A stretch of DNA of 64,000 nucleotides from Lamellibrachia satsuma (Eukaryota > Annelida > Polychaeta > Sabellida > Siboglinidae), in contig BSQZ01000037.1 in NCBI GenBank assembly GCA_033239005.1, positions 4,524,001 through 4,588,000 on the forward strand, given 5' to 3'. A program made the translations under genes and the position numbers. Positions 48,322 through 61,529 of this stretch are shown here, piece after piece (positions within the stretch are counted from its first letter, which is position 1; every line of letters starts with the position of its first letter). Below the pieces are notes generated by a model. It was given only the letters and a program-made list of their open reading frames with translations, did no database searches and was not told the origin of the DNA.

Positions 48322-51044
48322 TGTAAGGCATTGATGGGTGGTGGAATCACAGCTGCAATGGACCATATCTCAAGAGCTGTATCATGTGCACCGGCCGAGT
48401 TCAACAGTCACTGCTGGTGAAAAGACACTGGACTAGGCTAGGCCCACTTTAATGGGCGACTATTAAAAATATAAAGTGACTGCACATGTATAATGTGAAC
48501 TCTACGGACTGTGTACAGCAATGGAGCATCACCGTCACTTGGGTGTTATTTGAAGACTTCGCTGCATGCACAGGTGAAACAGAAAGGCAGAATATATTCA
48601 GTGCTTCATTCGAGTGTTGAAAGAGACGGAAATACCAAAATACAAGACACTCAAGAGCTGACATTTAATATGCAGCTCAGTTCACCTGCCAAAGGAAAAT
48701 GTGATTGAAATTGTGCAGAATTCGGATGATGCTATTTGAGTTTACAACCCAGTGTTGACATATTTTGTTAATTCCAGAAAAGCTCTACTGGAAAGGTTCA
48801 AACGCTGACTGCAGTTGACAAGTTTTACACGAGGGTGACAAACAATTGGATGAGGTAGTAAACTACATACTTCAAACTTGTGGAGGTTGATTTCAACCGG
48901 TTCCAGTGTGCTACCCTGGCTTTGAGGCGCTGCAATCAGTTAATTTGTTTTATTAAAAAAAGTAAAAATGTGGAATGAAATTATTAATTTCTGATCACTT
49001 GAAAAAACCACACACGTATTTCCTTGGGAAAGCATGAAATTAAACTTATCACTAGCAGTTTAGCAATACATCGAGCTATTGGTGCATCATAGTAGTCGAT
49101 GTTACGATGCAATACTGTCGATAGTTGACGTTGATAGTACACTGAAGTAACGATAGTTAGTAAAACAAATCAGCCGGGTTAATTGTGCCACTGATATTTT
49201 TGGTCTCCATGGCAACTCAATGGTCCCACCCGTCAATTACGTTTTGGGACTGCTTTCCATGATACTTTCGCAATAGTTATGAAACAATCACAATAGTATT
49301 GCAATAATAATAATACAACTATTGTAGTACTATTGCAATAGTAAAACAGGCACATGTACATGTTTGGCCTACACAGAGTATAACCTGTGCACGTCTGGAA
49401 ATATGTCTATTACAGCAAGTGTCTGTTTTGGATATGGCCTTGTCAATAACATTTTTTTTAAATGTTTAAGATGCAGAATCTAGTATTCCCTAAAACGAGG
49501 CTACACAAGAGCCCCTACACAAGGACCTGTGTCCCATATGTATTATAACCACAATCGCCCCGTGGCATTTCACAACGCAAAACTGCCTGCATACGCTTGA
49601 AGTCGGCACCCTTACAAAATCGGAAAATAACCTGTTTGTTATATGTCAAAAATACTTACCAATTTGGTTTGTTGTTGGAGTAATATTTCCTACTATTTGG
49701 TGATGTTAATGGAATAAAATTGTACAATGACCAAGTCACAAAAAGCATCACTACTACACCCTTGATTGGAGAGTAACGAACTGCGCTGTCGACCGTGGAA
49801 TGTGCCCAACTGCCCACAATTCTTGCTTCATGTCCGAGGCAAGTGTAACAGGAGTGTAGAAAAACAATTTACATTTTTATTGTCATCATCAGACTAGATA
49901 TTTAATTCACACATTTCATTGCTTCACACATTTCATTGCAGTAAGTATCATTTACAACTTCATTAAGACATCTGCATGAAGACCAGCCACTGTATCCTTC
50001 ACTAAACCAAGCCTACAGACTTGGTTTATATAATATCTAGTGGTACGTCACTTCGCCACCCAAGAGAGACGCATTAACTTAACATGTTAATCAGTAGAGT
50101 TTATTACCAAAATTGCCTAATTTGATTCAAACAGCAATTGAGATAGCTATGTAATCATGCAATCAACAACCATTTTATTACTTCTTTTCTGACTACTTAG
50201 GAATGGGTTTGGCCTCCGAAATGTCATCCAGTCAATATACTCATTTCCACAGATCTACAAGTTCTCAACTGACAGCCACAAATAGGGCTGATAGTATTGG
50301 CACAACTCTATCTAGACAGACAAGAAGTATAGGTACAATTCCAAACCTCGTTTCACATAGTGCTATATTAATATTACATAACATGACATCACATCAGCTG
50401 CCAACATTTGAAAATGGGAAAGAGTAATGATTTTCGCGCGAATCACGGCCTATGGCCCATATTATATTTCAATAGTTTTTCATGTTTAATAATACCCAAA
50501 CATCATAGGAATGTGATATAATTACAGATTGTGTTCCCAAACTGATTTCAAGTATATTATATGTACATCATCAACGTTTCCAGATTATACTTTCCAAATA
50601 AATTTCTCGCTTTTTCAGCATCTCTACAAACAATAATGAAACAATGGCGTCGTTTCATAAGCTGCTATCGTTATCCCGCGCAAAATAAACGTCTGTGCGC
50701 ATGCGCCGCTGGCTGGACGAGTCCAACTCGCATGATTCCGGCGTTCGTGGGGGTGGTAATTATTACTGGGAAAATTTAAGATTTATCGTAATATTTCAGA
50801 CTATGGGCGTAATGGCGTAATGAAAGACAGAAAATTGTAATGATTCTGCAGAAATCGTAATGGTTGGCAGCCCTGCATCTGCAGTGTGCCTTGTGATGTA
50901 CAACAACATATACATCTTGACTGAACCTCACTTGGTTCAACCCAGGTTCAGTGTGTATTTCTTACTTTCTATAGCTGCAGTATTTATCATATTTATGCAA
51001 TTTTTGTAGAGGCTTACGGTTGCTAAAAACTACCCCTAATGCCG
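48322..51044. other. Intergenic region between PRPF39 and ZnT6 (tail to tail)
   Basis: It contains both 3' UTRs. ATTAAA at 48952 is a possible PRPF39 poly(A) signal. Near 49090-49345 there are CGATAGT- and GCAATAGT-rich stretches, and 50770-50880 ends in GGCAGCCCTG with TCGTAATG motifs; both resemble ends of hAT-type elements but I could not pair them with opposite ends. No conserved exon is seen. Confidence 0.55.
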
Positions 51045-54000
51045 TCAATGACTGTGACCATGATGTTTCATACTGTCGAGTTCCAATGCATGCTGGGCAG
51101 CACCACTTACCGGACCACCCACGTGAGAGTGCCCCAGATATGCAGGTGATGCCACCGAGTTAACCAACGCAAACGTAGATTTCACCTGTGGATCGATTGG
51201 TCTTGGCAACATTCTTTGAGTATCATGTGATGTTGCAGCATACAGCTGTTCGTGCGTAACGCCACTGTTATGGGAGTGCGAGTGTGCTGCACTATTTACT
51301 GCGTGGCTATGTCCGTGACCAGGTGATCCACCATGACTGTGCCCATGACCACCACTGGTCGCGGCGAACGCAGCCATCTTGGGCGGCGTCGAGCCTGGGC
51401 GCATCTTCGACAGTATGGACGTATCTCCAAGGATCTGATAGGTCGACGGCCGGGACCAGTCATCCTTGAAGACTTGGATGGCGAGTACAGAGAGAAGGTT
51501 GGAGAGACGATGATAGACATGTGACAGCACCATCTGTTCATCAGCGTCCCGGCGGATACGCACGTGCACCGAACCAGCCTGAAAAAGAGAAAAGGTACGT
51601 TCTTACGTAGCGCAGTATCCAGTTCTCAGGACTGTTCAGAACGCTTTATGCTTCACCCACTGGCAGATCTATTCATTCCAATGCCATTTTGACTTCTCTG
51701 TTAAGCATTCAGCCATGCTGCAATTACTGCATGAAGATTATTTGTTCACATATCCATCTCTGTCTGTAGCCAGGTACTCATTTATACAGCTGAGTGAACT
51801 TTCCTTTGTAGCATGTCACTGCTAAAACTGTCTCCAAGTCAAATGACACCTGGTTCTGGATTTGATTTTTAATTCTAGACTGGTCTATTATGACACTACA
51901 TAAACAAACTCAGTCTTAAAACGCATCTTAATGCATCTATCTTAAGAGCAAGCACATAAAATGTATATGTCGTAATGTTCACACATATTGCTAAATAAAA
52001 GTGAACAAAATGAAGAGAAGAACGTTGGAAGAAAACCTAATCATATGGCCACAGTCATAAAACCAACTTTGCAAGATGTACTTGTACAGCTAACTATATG
52101 CTCGGTGTTTTAAACCACTTATTATAATAATCATGCCACATCATGCTAACAAGTCAGCTACAACAAAGTTGTTTCAGTATAACTCTGAATGAGCTCTACA
52201 ATATTTTATCAACATACGCCATACCTACTACCGTACCTACCATTGAACTAAACACACTATACCTATCATTGCACCAAATACACTGTACCTACCATTGTAC
52301 CAAATACACTGTACCTACCATTGTACCAAATGCCAATGTCCAGAAATGTTCATGTCTGAATTCTAGTACGCCGTCCAGTGTGGACGCTTCCCTGATACAC
52401 TTGTCCAGCTGTCCAATGATGTAAGACGGAGTGGTCTACACAGAAAACAACACATTGGCTGATTAGTCATAACACCACTCGAATAAACCACTCTTCTTCA
52501 CTTACATTTTAGAAAATTAGTTAGACTATCAAAATACCGTCGTATATCTCTATATCTGTGTTGTGTTGTTGATTGCATAAATGGGAGTATGCAACATTGG
52601 CACAGCCAATGTTGCATATAGGTTTTTATGCGAGCAACACCACATACAATTAATGATTGGTCCATTGCTAATTTATTCTATTATGCCAATCCAGCAGAGC
52701 TGGGTGACGCGCTCTGTGACCCACTTTGCTGCCTCCATAATTTGAACCAATCAGCGCGCACCAGCTGCGCGACGCTACAGATTTCAAACTTGGACTAGCC
52801 ACTTCGTTTTGTGAAAGCATACGGAGTGGATGCGCTTTGAAAATTTGTCCCACCCTCCTCCCCATCTTTCTCCCTGTGGTATGTTTACTTGTTAGCAGCA
52901 ATTGTACATCTTTGGTGGAAGTGGGGTGTTCATGTCTCAAAGCTTTCCCATTTTTTGATTGCGATAGTGGACATGGGAGTTTTGGCTTTCCCAGAAGTGT
53001 TCACGGGTTTTAACGCTGGGACGCAGCTCGCCTCCCTTCCACCTTGGATTTTAGAACTGTTCGTGTAGCGAATTGGCCCCACCTTTGTAGTTATTCCAGT
53101 TAGAGCTAGTGTATTTTTAAGCAGGTAGTTGTATTCATAGACTGCGTGATAGCATGTAGGACATTATGCTATTTGGTTTAAGGGTGTTCCATAACAATAG
53201 TAATGCCATTGTTTCATTTATTTGTTCTAGGAATACTGCTACTGCTTTGTGGTGGAATGTGGGCTCTATTGAACCCGACGTCCAGGAGGCTCGCATGGGG
53301 CGTAGTCAGCCTGGCGTTGGGTTGTGGAGCCCACATTTCTTTGTTTTACATTTCTTTGAAAAGTGGGCTTACCCTTAATCCCCACAATAAACGTCATTCA
53401 TTTGGCCTTTTCATATCTCTATATCTGTGTTGTGTTGTTGATTGCATAAAGTATGTTTGCGGAGAGACTCACTCCAGACTATAAAGCAGTCATACGCATC
53501 CTCGTACACAAAATGTTTAGACAAATCTTGAAACATGTTGATAGTTGCTGTACTGGATACTGCCATCAGGTGGCGATCCAGGATAAGGAGACAATGGGTA
53601 AAGTAACTTTATGTACATAGTTATCTGGTGTAAAGATACTGAATGATTTATATTTCATCCTTTTTATATTATCGTATATGGCCCTATATACGCATATGGC
53701 CCTACATTGTATGTGTATTTGTGTCTGAATTAAAGAATTTAATTGAATATATGTATAGCTGCAATAAAAATCTGGTCAAATGGTTTATTTATTTTATACC
53801 CACAGGTGCCAAGTAATACGTGAACAAAGAGACAACTTATAATGCGAGGGAGGTAAATAAAGGTCTGACACATCATGAAATAATTTTTCAATTTAGGGCA
53901 TAATTATTTACTTTAATTCGGTGCATGTACTGCAGACATTAAAATATAAATAGACTGCAAACTAGGTGTGGTGGTATATTTGGATTAAAAATCAGCACAT

Positions 54001-57000
54001 TTATTGTTTTAACTTGGCTTTGCCATTTGGCAGCAGATCATGGCTTGAAATATGTAGATTGTGAAACTGCCAAAATTGAGTAAGGGCAGGAAACTTGATT
54101 GCCTAAATGATGATCAGAGTGGTCAATAAACAGAGTTTACTAACACCCTGGGTTGATTCCAACTAGTTGGGGTATCCAGCATTAGAGACCACCTCTATAT
54201 ACTGACTAGTGATCCAACCCTGGAACGAAGTCAAAATAAATCTTACCTGGAGAAGAATCTTGCCACTGTAAACACTCATTGGGAACATTGTGCCCCACGT
54301 CATTGCTGCGATCCACACGGCTGCCCAGGTGTCGGCCGTGTAATAGTCACTGGTGGAAAAATACACAATCTGAACAGGTTGGTAGCGAACATGCAATCAC
54401 TACTGGAGTAATTAATCTTTGTTTCAACAAACAAAACATGCTAAAACAGTTACATCATTAATACGGTACATATTTTAAACCATGTGTGCGTGTGTGCGTG
54501 CGTGCGTGCGTGCGTGCGTGCGTGTGCATACATACGGCAAAAGCTAGTTATATGCTCGACATAACACATTTCCATTAGCAATTATCATCAAGGAACTTGC
54601 TTGAGGAACTACCAGATATGTCCCTGGGCTACCAGATTTTTTTCAACCTGGCTGGCTACCTGGGGTTTTGGAGTTATCTCTATCTGTGAAGTTGAGAGAA
54701 ACTGTCTGAACTCTGAATGGCAGCCACAGGATTCACTTTATCACTGTGCTACCACAGACCACGGTCAGCTTGGATACGAGGATCGACCACTTACTTGACA
54801 TCGATGGCTATGTAGGTAGCAACCAGGGCAGTGGCTCCAGCACTGCCAATCAGGGCAAATGGGTTGAGTCGTGGCAGCAGCAGCTTACTCAGACCAGGGA
54901 TAACGTGGCAGATGCTGGAACAACCAAAACATATCACGCATATGACACAATATATAAAAGTTAAGTCCTTATATAGCGTGGCGTCTACTTCTGTTCTGTC
55001 TCTATGACACAATATATAAAAGTTAAGTCCTTATATAGCGTGGCGTCTACTTCTGTTCTGTTCTGTTCTGTTCGTTCACTCCAACTCGACTTCTTTAGGA
55101 AGCATTCAGCCATGCTGCAATTACTGTGTATGTTCACATATCTGCACCACTACCATGCACTCATACCTACAGCTGAGTGCACCGAGTGAATGAAATTGCC
55201 CAAGTTTTAAAAAAGGCAGCAGGAGGATTCGAACCGTCTCAATATGGATGGATGTTCTAAGTACTGTGCTGTGGGCACCCGAAACATGAAATAGATGGCT
55301 GATACTTCATGTTCCTAACACAGGATTTAGGCAATATACAGTTCTAGAATACATGTGTAAGCACTAAAAATGGTTCTACTTTATGAGTTGTGTAAAAGAA
55401 AACCCCATCGTAATTTATGATTTATTTATTTATACAAAATATTCCATGAAATTGTGGCACAAAATCATCATTGTGCAGTTTCAAAACGAAAATGGGAGTA
55501 TCAAAAATTACTTTAAAATTACATAACGAAAGTCTTTCATAGCACAAGTTTTTAGGTAAAAGTAAGAAAATGGACGTCAAGAAAAAGAAAAACGTTGTTT
55601 TGTTACACACAATGCACACACAGACAGAATCATGCAGACATGCGCGCACCTCTCACTCATGTCAGTGACGTGCTCCTGCAGCCAGCTTGAACTGGACGCC
55701 TCAATGACGTGGTTGAACGCTTTGTTGTCCATGTTGTAGGTCACCGCCAGGTGGAAGAAATAACCAACGGACGTGCCCATGAGGAGGCGCCCCCTAGTAA
55801 CAAATATGGGACTCCATTCCAGATTTGTCATAGTAAACACCATTCACAAAATACCCACAGTTCAAATGCACTCAGAGTGGAGGTAGGAGAAGAGGAAGAC
55901 CGAGACGGGAGGACTGTGTGAAGAGAGATTTGGCGGGAGTGGGAGAATGAGAGTGAGGGATGGGGGGAGTGGAGATGGGTGGAGACAGCACAGTGACGGA
56001 AGAAGGAAAACAAAAGCCAATGACCGATATCAATACTAGCCTCTCCCCAGACTTCAGGGATAGCAAGGAGAGCAACTTATTCTGTTAACTTTTAGTCACA
56101 TTCTCACTAAGAGGGGCCTAAAACAAAATGAGACAAAAATACCGTACATATTAACATAGAGTTTAATTTAGACAGGAATCTGTTGACCCTAGAAATGTAA
56201 TATATGGGGGTAGACTAGACAAAATGTAGACACGTACGTGTGTACTGTAGGTTGCTGAAGCATCCTTTCGACACTGTAAACAGAAGACAGTATACACGTT
56301 ACACCACCTCACGCAGTTCTAACAATGCAAGTTGTTTTTCAACAATACATGCTAACCCATAGGGTACATATTCACCTGCCTACATATTAAACGCTAATGT
56401 TTTACATTATAGAACAAACAATAAAAAATATACCAACTGTTAAATATGGTATTGTATGCCAGACCAGAACGTTTTGGTCCGAACATCATGCTTATAAAGC
56501 ATGTGGAGGCAACATAATGTTATGGGCATTAATGATCCTGTGAATGCCTGACCCTGGTAAACATTGTCCAAGGTATTGGAAATTGTCAGCTGTATAAGAA
56601 TGTACTGAACGCAAAAGTCGATATTCATAAAGAAATAACGGTTAATTTATATTGAAAAAAAAACACATTTTGGTCAAGATGTTAGGATAGACATAGTTAA
56701 TACCATATAACATGATTTTATGCTGAAAATGAACATAAGTGAACATAGACTAATGGTGGAACACTGTTTATGACTGTGGTTTTTCATTCAAAGTGAAACA
56801 CTAATGTTTGACTTATTGCATTTTAATATGTTCAATAAACTGTACCTTTCTTTGAAAATAAACAACCCGCCCAACTGTGCTAACAATGTACTTGAGAACA
56901 CGGCTAGCACTTCAAATCTCTCATATCTACAAACAAAACAAACATTACAAAAGAAACATTAGATTATGTCTTTAACCACATGAGTCAGGATATAAAATGT

Positions 57001-59291
57001 AATAGAGATTAGTTTATTCACAGTGAATATGAACTGTTGCATTTTCAAATTGTGTGGTGTAATTTTGTTTGTAATAGAATCTTATCCTTAGTTGGAGAAA
57101 AATTATTTTACAAATGGGCAACATGCATGCGATTTATTTTTTCTTCAGAAAGTATTGATATCTTTCTCAGAAATTACTACTAGCAAGAAACACAGCATGC
57201 TTTTAAAGAAAACTGTGCCACGGGCACACTAAAACTCACCCAAATGAGAACATCCATGTTGGTTTCTGTTTTTCCACCCACATCGTCATCAGACATGTCA
57301 ACAAGCTGTTAATCATACATTGAAAATTATCTATCACACATGTAAAAAAGCTTTCAATCATAAGAGGTTAAATCAAGTCTTACTTCTGATAAACAATGCA
57401 AAATCAAAACCACGTAAAATTTCAAATTTGGTCACTTAAGTCAAATTCTGCTACATGTTATTTTATAATAATAATTCTCTTCCCAATTTGAATATCACAT
57501 TTCTGTCGCACGCTTAAGCCATACACAAAAGGCCGATGCGTTATAAAAGTTGTTATTTAACCACAGTTATAACAAACTTATTAAACCTGACTTATTAAAG
57601 GAAAAATATGTTCAGACAAAAGGCATTTTTACAGTAAACAAAACATAAGTTTTGTGACATTACTGATGCTGTAATAACTCACCGGAACAAGTCAAAGATT
57701 GTTAGGTAGCTGTACGCCGTCAATGCTGCAACAGAAAAGTAAACATAAATATAAAATACTGCGAACAAGTGTAATAGCAAAGAAAGATAATGTTTAATGT
57801 TGAAAAATTACACTGGCCCAGTGCAATTATGCCTACAGTGATTTTTTGTTGGGGGGGGTCCTTTAATGACGATGTATGTTTTGTTGGCACTGATCCCACT
57901 GTGCAAATTGACATCTGCTGCATGAGCATGAATGGTGCATGTTCTGACACGATAAGACGCTACCATAGTCATTAATAAAACTGTAGGAAACCAGTGTGCT
58001 AATGAAAATATATATGAACAAAATTCATTCATGGCAAACAATTCAGGATGACACACATTCAGGAAATCTCAAACCAGGAGAGAATATTTTCATTGTATAT
58101 AATATAAAGTTCTCAACGATGACAGAGATAGGAAGTTACTGACCCATGCTGTTAGTCTGGTTGCACCACACGAGGAGCATCATAGAACACAGGACATTGA
58201 AACAGGCAAATATCAGGATCTTCTTTCCCTGCACGCACAAACAAAATACATCGTTAATATCTGTGTATGTTTTTTCTAATTTTTTTATGAAATTAAATTT
58301 GCCCTTCTACCATTGACGACATGTACAGGGTAGCGCATACAGACATTGGTAATGCGATTTCTAAAACGATGCCCCCGATTGACCATCAATGCTAAATACA
58401 AGTTGCATTTAAGAAAGCTAACTGTTTTCTTTCATATGGCCTTGGTTAATTGGCAACAATTACATATATGTATGTCCACATCTGATATCCAATGCAATGC
58501 CTCAGCGGTGGATGCCTGTCAGACATCTGGTGAATGAGCGGGAGGAACAGTCAGACACGATGTATGGTGTGATGTTATGATGCGGTGGAGTGATCCCCGG
58601 TCCCTTCGACATAGGTTCAACTCTGGTGATTCTTTGGTAGTGTCGTCAATGAGCTGTTTGTTCTTGGTGGCCGATTCTTCTTCTTCCAACACAGCTCGTG
58701 ACCCTGTCCCAGCCACATGTGAAATACCACTCCACAAAGCTCTCCATTGGGAATCAGCATCACAGTTGGACGAGATACTCGTGTCGCAGTCTCAGACAGG
58801 GTTTCTGGAGTTTAGTCTTGGTGTGGGATGGTTAATCAACAATGGTGAATGTTTATTAAATAAATCTTACATTAGATTCCTCATTGTAAGCCACATCTTA
58901 CCTGTCTGTCAGCAACCATGACGCCGACTTCTTTTGAAAGGGAAGCCGTCAAGGACCTCTTCGTTGGCAAGAAATTGTGCATTGTGTCCTGAAACATAGT
59001 TAATGCCACAATGAAACATACTGCACATATCTGAAGAGATAACTTAAAACATGACATATTCAAAAACCTACAATGTTTTTTACAACATCTATGCAAACAA
59101 GAGGTATACTTAAAAGTTGACATATTCTGTACCATCCATACAGTTACAATCAAAAGGTTTGCGATCAATACATGGACACTTTATTCCTTATTGTGTTAAT
59201 TCATAATGTTTATAACCAAAGAGGACATAAAAGGGTCTTAGCTTACCATGTCAGGCACATCAACAGTGGCAGCTCCACTTCTCATCCTCAT
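51045..59291 (-). CDS. SLC30A6: Zinc transporter 6, SLC30 family (12 coding exons, 486 aa)
   Basis: Minus-strand coding exons: 59291-59247, 58988-58902, 58228-58144, 57725-57683, 57305-57240, 56926-56846, 56273-56238, 55793-55650, 54914-54795, 54349-54247, 52435-52319, 51578-51045. Phases agree, 1461 nt. Matches to the ZnT6 family run end to end: MVADRQ, TAYSYLTIFDLF, YERFEVLAVFSSTLLAQLG, IEASSSSWLQEHVTDMSE, CHVIPGLSKLLLPRLNPFAL, GTMFPMSVYSGKILLQ, EHFWTLAFGTMAGSVHVRIR, VFKDDW. The HxxxD zinc site of active ZnTs is not present in the TM2 segment (SYLTIFD), in line with the known non-transporting role of ZnT6 as partner of ZnT5 in the early secretory pathway. The C-terminal extension (about 387-412, and the last residues HHGHSH) is His-rich (HGHSH, HAHSHSH-type), placed differently from the usual cytosolic His loop. 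The ATG exon begins with an acceptor, so a noncoding 5' exon lies upstream. Confidence 0.94.
51690..51812 (-). mobile_element. SINE fragment (body region)
   Basis: Shares AAGCATTCAGCCATGCTGCA and following sequence with 55086-55200 but lacks the tRNA-like head. It lies in ZnT6 intron 11. Confidence 0.6.
52238..52330 (-). repeat. 26-bp tandem repeat of the 5' splice site after ZnT6 exon 11
   Basis: On the minus strand exon 11 ends GGTACAATG|GTAGGTACAG. The 26-bp stretch spanning this donor is repeated at once (second GGTACAATG|GTAGGTACAG at 52295/52294), then in weaker form (GCAATGATAGG) and again as TCAATGGTAGG. At least two perfect donors lie 26 bp apart; using the second would add 26 nt and shift the frame. 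Confidence 0.88.
52541..53450. mobile_element. 0.88-kb noncoding element, single copy, inverted relative to 37888-39130
   Basis: Highly similar over its whole length to the unit at 37888-38757. It begins and ends with the same sequence of about 35 bp, which includes TGTGTTGTGTTGTTGATTGC (52557 and 53424), so the copy carries terminal direct repeats as if excised from a head-to-tail array. It lies in ZnT6 intron 10. Confidence 0.8.
54482..54530. repeat. (GTGC)n microsatellite
   Basis: TGCG/GTGC tetranucleotide tract in ZnT6 intron 9. Confidence 0.93.
54951..55066. repeat. 61-bp tandem duplication in ZnT6 intron 8
   Basis: TATGACACAATATATAAAAG through CTTCTGTTCTG is present twice in direct succession, ending in a short TTCTG pentamer run. 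It starts about 35 bp upstream (minus sense) of the exon 9 acceptor at 54914. Confidence 0.9.
55086..55275 (-). mobile_element. tRNA-derived SINE, copy in ZnT6 intron 8
   Basis: The minus strand has GGTTCGAATCC (a perfect B-box of the pol III promoter) followed by CCTGCTGCC and AAACTTGGGCAATTTCATTC. The same order of motifs appears in the SINE at 61530-61885. The A-box half is poorly preserved. Confidence 0.65.
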
Positions 59292-59293
59292 GT
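59247..59293 (-). CDS. SLC30A6: ZnT6 start-codon exon
   Basis: The exon begins after ...TTTCTTTCCCACCAG with two noncoding bases, then ATG at 59291-59289, and codes MRMRSGAATVDVPDM to donor gtaagc. A second ATG two codons later could also serve. The upstream noncoding exon and promoter were not located with confidence; see 63125-63200. Confidence 0.75.
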
Positions 59294-59555
59294 CTGGTGG
59301 GAAAGAAAATATTGGTATAAAGAATTAGCATTAACCAGAAATCTTGCATGGGTGGGAATTAAAACGGCAATGAGGTAAGCGCACTGTAGGAAGTTTTGTA
59401 GCAAACTGATTCTGCTTCCAGCTGTATATAAAAAGTAATCATCTTGTTCTCATCGGGCACATGTGTCAACCATGTTCCAGATAAAAATATTTCTTGTTCT
59501 TTCGTGCATGGATCGTTTGTTTTTATGTTGTGCTAATAATAATAATTATGTTCTA

Positions 59556-60793
59556 CCAGGGCTGGGTCCAATTACAAAAAATCAAATCAATTAAAATTAC
59601 TTTAAATTTTTTTAGTTCAATTACAATGACACTTCTAAAATGTTCAAATCAATTACACTTACACCAAAACAAAAAAATTGTATTATGCAGAACCATTTGT
59701 TAATGATGTAGCGTGTGTGTTGCTGATTGTGTGTACGAATAATACGATTGATAAACAAATATAATGGACGATGATGTTTGTACATTTTGTTGAACCGTGA
59801 CTTCATGATTTCATATACGGTTAGCTAGATAAATATTATTGTTCCTTATAAATATAATGTAATGTTTGCTTGGTTCATTAATTAATGTTTAATTACACGG
59901 AGTACAGTACAACTATAAACAAAGGCCACAACCATTTGAAATCCTAATGAGTCTCTCCAATCTACAAAGCCATTTCAAAGCAATTCTACTCATAAAATGT
60001 AACCACAAATAATTCTTACCAGTACATTAGCAATGTTCACATCAAGATACGCCCGGAGGGGTTTTGTCTATACCCCCTTAGTATACACCCATTCTCTTGG
60101 TGTACACCCATTCTCTTAGTATTATACCCAGATTGGTTTACTTGGCAGTTGTGTTTTGAGGTTGCACCCTAGTTTGTCTACCATGAGTCTCTTGACTTCA
60201 AGCCCAGTCAGCATTCTTACATAATAAACCTACGGGTTGTAACTCACTCTCAACTGAGCTTATTTACTGACTTGGGCAGTATTAATTAAGTGATATAAGT
60301 AATGTATCAACAGAAACAACCACCTGGCCTTCACTATGTACATTGTAATAGAAGATTGCAGAATCACATAAAAATGACCAATTGGGATATACCTTGAAAA
60401 CAGCTAATGGTGATGCCTTTTGGGCATATTTTAAGACCCTTTGGAAGCCAGGTGTGAAATGCCAGCTGGCAGAATGCAATTAAATATTGCTTAGAAGGTA
60501 GGCCTGGGCTATTTTGTTGGTGCACTTGTTATATCTGAATATTCCTTTAATTATATGAGCAGGTCCTGCAGGTGTTATAATTAAGATCTTGATTTTCAAT
60601 TTGTGTATTTATATTTTTGTAGATTTGTTTGGTAGATTGTTATAGAAAAATACTGTAATTAATTGCAATTGATGCAATTACACAACATATTACTATTACA
60701 GTAGAATTTAAATTTTCATTTCAACCAAAGTCAATTACAATTACAGCATTTTTACTGTAATCAATTACAATTACATAACTGGACCTGGCCTTG
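59556..60793. mobile_element. hAT-type element, 1.24 kb, with 8-bp target duplication
   Basis: TIRs CAGGGCTGGGTCCA (59556) and the inverted CAAGGCCAGGTCCA (60793) are flanked by tgttctac (59548-59555) and tgttctat (60794-60801), a 7/8 match as expected of an old 8-bp hAT duplication. Subterminal CAATTACAATTAC motifs occur at both ends. No transposase is seen, so it is non-autonomous. It lies just upstream of the ZnT6 start exon, probably within its 5' intron. Confidence 0.8.
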
Positions 60794-60801
60794 TGTTCTA
60801 T

Positions 60802-61529
60802 ACTGCATATATAATGTTTTGCTATGTTGGTGAAAGAGATATTCTGTGTTCTGTAGCATACTTGTTTCTTAGTGGTTGCAAGAAAGGTTTTATGTTCCAT
60901 GCCATGTGTTGGTGATTGAAAGAGCAGCTTCTATATTCCTAATATGTTGTATTCCAGTTACCAGAGAAAAACACAATGGTCATTCTTTGGTTCACTGTAA
61001 TTCCTTCTATTCATCGCCTAAATAATGCTATATCCAGAGTTTGTATATATTTGGATGATAAGGTCATTATATATATGACATGTTTAAAAACCAAATTGGC
61101 TATAAAAAGACATTAACAAAAGTTGACGATGGATAACAAAGTGGGCATGACATTTGAAGACAAAATAAAAATCATCCCAGTGCAGAATGTTACATGCTGA
61201 CTAAAAAAGCAAAACAAAACAGGAAATACGACATTGACTGGCTACGATATGAAAAATGATGTGCATGCTGTGTACCACATACAAAAAGAAAAGAGTGTTT
61301 GTAATAAGATGAAAAATTGTTCAGCATTCGAGGTAAGTGCATTGCTACTGACATTGCTGTTGGTACAGATTCATACATTTGTTAGTTGGAGATTTAAATA
61401 TACATGCCTGCATTTTGAACAGTTTATGTGTCTGCATGGAAAAGTCAACAGTTTTTAATTAGACAGAGTATGGACAAATTATGAAGTACCTAAGTATTCA
61501 GTTAATTGTTAAATATAACAAGACACTTA
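60802..61529. other. No recognisable feature
   Basis: A+T-rich DNA without conserved coding sequence or obvious repeats; probably the 5' intron or upstream flank of ZnT6. Confidence 0.5.

Noticed and set aside
51284..51541. Open frames antisense or out of frame to the last ZnT6 exon
   Set aside because: Shadows of the conserved coding frame; the sense frame matches ZnT6 through VHVRIRR and VFKDDW.
58540..58800. Open frames on both strands with a GGTTCAACTC B-box-like sequence, possible further SINE
   Set aside because: The A-box partner and the shared SINE body are lacking; evidence is too thin to call.
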